Source of the DNA: JACRAV01 sp964571235
Lineage (GTDB): Bacteria; Zixibacteria; MSB-5A5; GN15; FEB-12
DNA: 64,000 nucleotides
Reading direction: 5' to 3'
Assembly: GCA_964571235.1 (NCBI GenBank)
Contig: CAZNAI010000004.1
Coordinates: 1 to 64,000, forward strand
The translations under genes were made by a program, and so were the position numbers. The stretch's first letter is position 1. Each line of letters begins with the position of its first letter. Positions 60,120-64,000 of the stretch are shown in pieces. The notes under the pieces were generated by a model, which was not told the origin of the DNA, made no database searches, and saw only the letters and a program-made list of their open reading frames with translations.

Positions 60120-61264
60120 TAGACCGGAAGACGATTGAATCTCGCGAACTTTCTTTGCTCGCCGGATACGCGGCGAAAGCGGTCCAATCAAAGGGGAGAG
60201 TCTATCCCGCTGTGGAACATCCGCTCCGCACCTGTTTTCAGCGGGATCGCGACCGGATCGTACATTCGAGCGCCTTTCGGCGGATGGAATACAAAACGCA
60301 GGTTTTCCTGCCGCACGAGGGAGATCACTACCGCACTCGCCTGACTCACACCATTGAGGTAGCCCAGATCAGCCGAACGATGGCCCGCGCGCTGGGACTC
60401 AATGAAGACTTAACCGAAGCAATCGCGCTGGTACACGATGTCGGCCACACACCGTTTGGTCACGCTGGTGAGGATGTCCTGAGTGAATTGCTCAAAGATG
60501 CGGGTGGATTCAATCACAATCGTCAGTCGCTCCGGGTGGTCGACTTGATCGAGCAGAGGTATCCGGAGCATCCCGGTTTGAATCTGTCATTTGAGGTGCG
60601 CGAGGGAATCGCCAAGCACGAGACAAAAAACCGGCATGTCCCAGCCGAGTTTGATCCGTCGACGCGACCGACGCTGGAAGCCTCGCTTGTGGATATTGCC
60701 GACGAGATTGCGTATAGCGCACATGATATCGACGACGGCCTGCGGGCGGGACTTTTGGAAATTGACGACCTCCGTTCGCTCTCAATCTGGGGAACGGCCG
60801 AGGATTCACTCTTTGCCGGTACAGGCGTGGCGGGGCATTTGGTCGACGATCAGAAACGCCATTTGCTCGTGCGGCGAGTGGTCGATCAGGTAGTGACCGA
60901 TGTCCTCTCACACACTGAAAGTCAGATACAACGGCTGGCAATTCGGACGGTTGATGATGTTCGCGCTTGTCCGGAGCATGTCTGTTATTATTCTGCTGAT
61001 GTAGAATTGAGAGTAGCCGAGTTAAAGCAGTTCCTTCGTGTACGGCTATATCGCCACCCCAAACTGGGGGAATTATCCGATCGGGCAAAGAAGACTATCA
61101 CGATACTTTTCAACCGGCTCAATTCAGATCTATCGGGTCTTCCTCTGCGATACCGTGAAATGCTCAACACCGAGCGGCAGGAAATTGTGGTCGCGGATTT
61201 TATCGCCGGAATGACCGATCGGTATGCCGAGCGCTCGGCTGATTCTTCCATCACCACACTGTAA
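60116..61264 (+). CDS. dgt: Deoxyguanosinetriphosphate triphosphohydrolase-like protein
   Basis: 382 residues of the HD superfamily. The HD motif lies in HTIEVAQISR and VHDVGHTPFGHAGED, with the later Asp in DIADEIAYSAHDIDD. RTCFQRDRDRIVHSSAFRR is the typical N-terminal dGTPase segment. It cleaves dNTPs to nucleosides and triphosphate. ATG 60116 overlaps the previous stop (ATGA); the longer frame begins inside that gene. It is the last gene of the rnr operon. Confidence 0.93.
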   Translation: MIDRKTIESRELSLLAGYAAKAVQSKGRVYPAVEHPLRTCFQRDRDRIVHSSAFRRMEYKTQVFLPHEGDHYRTRLTHTIEVAQISRTMARALGLNEDLTEAIALVHDVGHTPFGHAGEDVLSELLKDAGGFNHNRQSLRVVDLIEQRYPEHPGLNLSFEVREGIAKHETKNRHVPAEFDPSTRPTLEASLVDIADEIAYSAHDIDDGLRAGLLEIDDLRSLSIWGTAEDSLFAGTGVAGHLVDDQKRHLLVRRVVDQVVTDVLSHTESQIQRLAIRTVDDVRACPEHVCYYSADVELRVAELKQFLRVRLYRHPKLGELSDRAKKTITILFNRLNSDLSGLPLRYREMLNTERQEIVVADFIAGMTDRYAERSADSSITTL

Positions 61265-61292
61265 ACCTGTCGGTACCGATCTTCTTTGTCGC

Positions 61293-61311
61293 TCACACAG
61301 TAACTGTGTGA
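61293..61311. promoter_or_regulatory. 19-base perfect palindrome, candidate operator
   Basis: TCACACAGT-A-ACTGTGTGA has nine-base perfect arms around one base. It lies between dgt and the PEP-CTERM gene, about 100 bases upstream of that gene's promoter. It has no T-run, so it is not a typical terminator. Confidence 0.5.
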
Positions 61312-61414
61312 CCCAGCATTTCGGTAGCGTGCGGGTATGCAACAGTCTGCCGAAAAAGTTGATCCATGTTAGCACTCTCCTGCCACCAACAGAAGATATC
61401 CACAGTCGCCGCGC

Positions 61415-61443
61415 TTGGTGTCGTCATCGTAAGGCATTATAAT
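61415..61443 (+). promoter_or_regulatory. Strong promoter of the PEP-CTERM gene
   Basis: TTGGTG (61415-61420), 17-base spacer, consensus TATAAT (61438-61443) embedded in the palindrome GCATTATAATGC (61434-61445). The leader to the ATG at 61564 is about 114 bases. Confidence 0.7.
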
Positions 61444-61563
61444 GCATTGTATTAGCGAAATACCGCTACGCAGGCTGAGACCCGGCCCTCTTTTTGCTCA
61501 GAATATGGCGTTAACTAAAAACCCTAAACCCACATAACGAGTCTCTCAAGAGGAGGACGAGTA

Positions 61564-62217
61564 ATGCGTAAAGTGATGACAGTACTGCTGGCGGTTGTTT
61601 TGGCCGCCGGCGCGTGGTCTAGCGCCAATGCCTGGACCATCAATTTCGAGGACGGTGCCGATCAGGCTGTGATTTCTTCGGGGATCGCTGGCCTGCAGTT
61701 CACCACCACCAACGGTTTCGACTGGATCTATGCCAACGCCACTTCCGGTAACTGGAATGTCAGTTCCGAACAGGGCCAATGGGGTTCCGGCGAATACTGG
61801 ATCCACGGGTATGTTGGCGCTTTCTGCGGGACCAATCCGGGTGCCGGCGCTGGTCGCGTTGATTTCCTGAATCAGGATGGTTCAACGTTTACGACCGGTT
61901 TCTCCTCATTCTCGAATTTCTATCTGGAAGCCTACGACAAGGACGGCAATCTGCTTGATTCCGAAATGGGTGGACCGAATCTCCGCTACACCCACGGCAA
62001 TGCTGTTGGTCAGGACTTCCTCACAGTCAGCTCCGGCTCGAATAACATCGCCTATGTGCTAATGCACGACACCGGCAACTTCTGGGTTGCTGATGACATG
62101 TCGGGCGATGCCTCCGGCGTGCCGGATCAGACTGGCGCGGTTCCGGAACCGGCGACCCTTCTGCTCTTCGGTCTTGGCCTCGTTGGCGGCGCGATCCGCA
62201 AACGGATGACCAAGTAA
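61564..62217 (+). CDS. PEP-CTERM sorting-signal protein
   Basis: 217 residues: signal peptide (VMTVLLAVVLAAGAWSSANA), a beta-rich aromatic domain (INFEDGADQAV ... FLEAYDKDG-like strands) and a C-terminal sorting signal VPEPATLLLFGLGLVGGAI followed by RKR. Exosortase/EpsH-type machinery recognises this signal; none is in the window. AGGAGG and GAGG elements precede the ATG. The strong promoter and terminator mark it as an abundant, separately expressed surface protein. Confidence 0.92.
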   Translation: MRKVMTVLLAVVLAAGAWSSANAWTINFEDGADQAVISSGIAGLQFTTTNGFDWIYANATSGNWNVSSEQGQWGSGEYWIHGYVGAFCGTNPGAGAGRVDFLNQDGSTFTTGFSSFSNFYLEAYDKDGNLLDSEMGGPNLRYTHGNAVGQDFLTVSSGSNNIAYVLMHDTGNFWVADDMSGDASGVPDQTGAVPEPATLLLFGLGLVGGAIRKRMTK

Positions 62218-62240
62218 TTTTACCAAGTCTTCTGACTTTC

Positions 62241-62272
62241 AAAACGGCGCTTGCAAAAGCGCCGTTTTTTTT
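62241..62272 (+). terminator. Rho-independent terminator of the PEP-CTERM gene
   Basis: 12-bp stem AAAACGGCGCTT (62241-62252) / AAGCGCCGTTTT (62257-62268), loop GCAA, followed by T's. Confidence 0.92.
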
Positions 62273-62424
62273 GTGGAGCAAATCGGAGGAGGAATTGTGA
62301 ACCTGAGTGCATGGCCCGCCCGGATGCAGTAGCGTAAGATTCTATAACGTGCTACTGAACAGCAGGTTACGTCTGTCCAAATATTGGAAATAGCCGGGGC
62401 ACGGCAGTTGCCAATTGGACCGGT

Positions 62425-62805
62425 ATGAATTGCTTTTTTGGCGCCTACAAGTACCCCGCTCAAGCCCCGGTCGACCGGACCGCGGTAGTTATGTTCCATA
62501 TCCCCGACATCGGCGTCAGATTCAAGGCGCCGTTTGGGGCGGTCAACGACGATCATTCCGATTATGCCTCACTCTTGGCCCTCCTTGAGTTCATCGATTC
62601 CAATCAAAAGTACTTCTCAAATCGCGCTTATCAGATTTTTGGCAACAACCAGCATGTGATCAATCAGATCAACGGCCGCGAGCAATTCCCGCCTGAATTC
62701 GGCGCTCTGGTCGAAAAGGCGCGGCAATACCGCGAAAAGTACCATTTCTCTCTGACCTGGGTCCCGCCCAACGACAATAGCGTCTACGACTCCCTTTTGG
62801 ATTGA
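62425..62805 (+). CDS. Degenerate RNase H-like protein
   Basis: 126 residues. The order YASLLALLEFIDSN, QIFGNNQHVINQI and FSLTWVPPNDNSVYDSL follows RNase HI (AEL.ALLE.L, GDSQ.VI..I, WV....N..AD.L). Two expected acidic residues seem replaced: Glu by Ser (YASLL) and Asp by Asn (FGNNQ); a final Asp (VYDSL) remains. It is therefore probably inactive or uses another mechanism. No family name can be given with confidence. Confidence 0.5.
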   Translation: MNCFFGAYKYPAQAPVDRTAVVMFHIPDIGVRFKAPFGAVNDDHSDYASLLALLEFIDSNQKYFSNRAYQIFGNNQHVINQINGREQFPPEFGALVEKARQYREKYHFSLTWVPPNDNSVYDSLLD

Positions 62806-62831
62806 CCCCGCTTTAGGCGGCGGCGTATACT
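62802..62831 (+). promoter_or_regulatory. Promoter of holA, leaderless type
   Basis: TTGACC (62802-62807), 18-base spacer, TATACT (62826-62831), then seven bases (six G and an A) to ATG 62839. The G-tract could serve as a Shine-Dalgarno only if transcription starts earlier than this -10 allows. Confidence 0.6.
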
Positions 62832-62838
62832 GGGGGGA

Positions 62839-63810
62839 ATGACTACCGATCAACTGGGGACAGAAACCTCGGCCGGGAAATTCCGCCCCGTTTATTACCT
62901 GTACGGCTCGGAAGACTACCGAATCACCGAGGCCGAAAAATATCTGGCGCGGCAGTTTCTCCCCGATCTCCAACTGAAGACAAATTATCGTCGTCTCGAC
63001 GCCCGCAAGACCAGCTTTGCCGAAATCTCGGCCGAACTGGCCGCCTACCCGATGCTCGGCGAGCGGCAGGTCGTGGCGGTCACCGATATCCAGAAACTCT
63101 CCACCGAGCAACTTGAACGACTCGCCAAGTTTCTTACTCCGGCCGATCCGAGCCGACTGGTGATTTTCAGCACGCCATCGGAGCGTCTTCCGCGCAAAGA
63201 TTCAGCCTTTCTCAAACGTATAGTCGGGATAGCCGAACCGGTCGAATTCAAAAAGCTTACTGTCGCTGAGACTCAGCGACATGTCATGACCAAACTAAAA
63301 TCGAGCGGACTGAATATCGACGCCAAGGCGCTGACTTTGCTCATCGACGCGGTCGCGGGCAATCGCGGCGCGGTCGAACAAGAGGTCGACAAGCTGATCA
63401 ATTACAAAGGGCCGGGGGGGACGATCACAGTCGACGACGTGAAATCACTCGTCGGCGGATACGAAGTTTTCGTCGTATTCGATTTGGCCAAAGACATTAT
63501 TTCCGGGGACAAGCATCGTTCACTTTCACAAATCAGGTCACTCATCGCCGACGGCAACGGTCCAACTGCAATCCTGTTCTGGGTGAGCAAGTTTATGATC
63601 GAATTGTATCTGGTGAAAAACGGGAAGCAACTTGACTCAAAGCGCCGCTGGATGGCCTGGAAATATCGCGACCACACATCCAAAGTCTCAAACGAGCGGC
63701 TCGAACGGATGATACTGCTTACCGCCTCGGCTGATTCCCAGATGCGCCGTTCGACTATCTCGCCGGATATCTGCCTTGAGATGCTGGCGGTCGAACTTCT
63801 GCAGAGCTAA
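62839..63810 (+). CDS. holA: DNA polymerase III delta subunit HolA
   Basis: 323-residue clamp-loader subunit that opens the sliding clamp. The N-terminal FRPVYYLYGSEDYRITEAEK fits the delta family, followed by RLVIFSTPSERLPRKDSAF and the conserved KKLTVAETQRHVMTKL. The C-terminal domain has ALTLLIDAVAGNRGAVEQEV and VFDLAKDIISGDKH, typical delta segments. It lies 30 bases after the RNase H-like gene, with its own promoter. Confidence 0.9.
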   Translation: MTTDQLGTETSAGKFRPVYYLYGSEDYRITEAEKYLARQFLPDLQLKTNYRRLDARKTSFAEISAELAAYPMLGERQVVAVTDIQKLSTEQLERLAKFLTPADPSRLVIFSTPSERLPRKDSAFLKRIVGIAEPVEFKKLTVAETQRHVMTKLKSSGLNIDAKALTLLIDAVAGNRGAVEQEVDKLINYKGPGGTITVDDVKSLVGGYEVFVVFDLAKDIISGDKHRSLSQIRSLIADGNGPTAILFWVSKFMIELYLVKNGKQLDSKRRWMAWKYRDHTSKVSNERLERMILLTASADSQMRRSTISPDICLEMLAVELLQS

Positions 63811-63826
63811 CATCTTCGGTTTTATT

Positions 63827-64000
63827 ATGGAAGAAAAGCCCTTGCCGCCGGTAACCCAATCGGGTACAACTGCCGACGAGCGGGCGCTTGTCGAGGCGGC
63901 CCAGCAGGGCGACGGCGCGGCTTTTGGCCGGCTTATCCGCCTGCACCAGAAACGGTTGTTTCGGTTCGCCTACAGTATTACCGGGTCATTTGACCAGGCG
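63827..64000 (+). CDS. ECF-type sigma factor, 5' part
   Basis: 58 residues up to the right window edge. LVEAAQQGDGAAFGRLI and HQKRLFRFAYSITGSFDQA match the start of sigma region 2 in ECF sigma factors (compare the gene at 48622). The ATG lies 17 bases after holA. The rest, including region 4, is outside the window. Confidence 0.8.
   Translation, partial: MEEKPLPPVTQSGTTADERALVEAAQQGDGAAFGRLIRLHQKRLFRFAYSITGSFDQA

Noticed and set aside
1..64000. tRNA and rRNA genes
   Set aside because: No acceptor/TPsiC-like patterns or rRNA signatures were noticed between genes. A tRNA scan would be needed to exclude a divergent one.

Overview
The window looks like a chromosomal segment of a Gram-negative (diderm) bacterium, most likely of the FCB superphylum (Zixibacteria-like or a neighbouring lineage). 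This is inferred from gene content, not from a search: an LpxC-FabZ fusion, a lipid A operon, Pal and a CpoB-type lipoprotein, a PorV-like outer-membrane protein, lamin-tail and FlgD-like surface modules, and a PEP-CTERM protein. Genes are tightly packed, often with ATGA or GTGA stop/start overlaps. I saw no rRNA, tRNA, CRISPR array, prophage or classical insertion sequence.

Layout. 1-11 kb: lipid A/Kdo operon (lpxC/fabZ, lpxA, a Gfo/Idh/MocA dehydrogenase, lpxB, waaA, lpxK) running into nadB, guaA, an alpha/beta hydrolase and a polyprenyl diphosphate synthase. 11-15 kb: a membrane von Willebrand A-like protein, an isolated histidine-kinase DHp domain and a saccharopine-dehydrogenase-like protein. 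15-19 kb (minus strand): four tandem paralogous GspG-like pseudopilins, each fused to a CnaB-like module; this is the most unusual protein-coding locus. 19-21.6 kb: an Fe-S locus (A-type carrier, DUF2480-like protein, ferredoxin) opposite an IscR-like Rrf2 regulator. 21.7-26.5 kb: pdxS, a GIY-YIG gene bracketed by inverted hairpin repeats, an ankyrin-type protein, pdxT, lipA and ispH. 26.5-33.4 kb: a CcmF-type heme lyase, a Rieske protein, an O-methyltransferase, two structured non-coding stretches, an ArsC/Spx-like protein, ETF-QO and a nitrilase-family amidase. 33.4-41.3 kb: PpiD-like foldase, M23 peptidase, rhomboid, DUF1232 protein and malic enzyme.

41-48.6 kb is the accessory-looking part: an orphan secreted protein of lower G+C, intergenic patchworks of several hairpin repeat families, CpoB and Pal, an OsmC protein and mreB. 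48.6-51 kb: ECF sigma factor, anti-sigma factor and two CpxP/Spy-like periplasmic proteins, probably an envelope or metal stress unit. 52-61.3 kb: a translationally coupled operon of rnr, a sigma-54 activator, three exported proteins and dgt. 61.3-64 kb: a PEP-CTERM protein with a strong promoter, a degenerate RNase H-like protein, holA and the start of another ECF sigma gene.

Two themes cross the window. Several genes (the VWA protein, lipA, the 41.9 kb orphan, rnr, holA) have a -10 hexamer only 5-7 bases before the start codon, which suggests leaderless mRNAs. A palindromic repeat with a GNRA-type loop recurs between genes; its two copies flanking the GIY-YIG gene differ only by compensatory base-pair changes.
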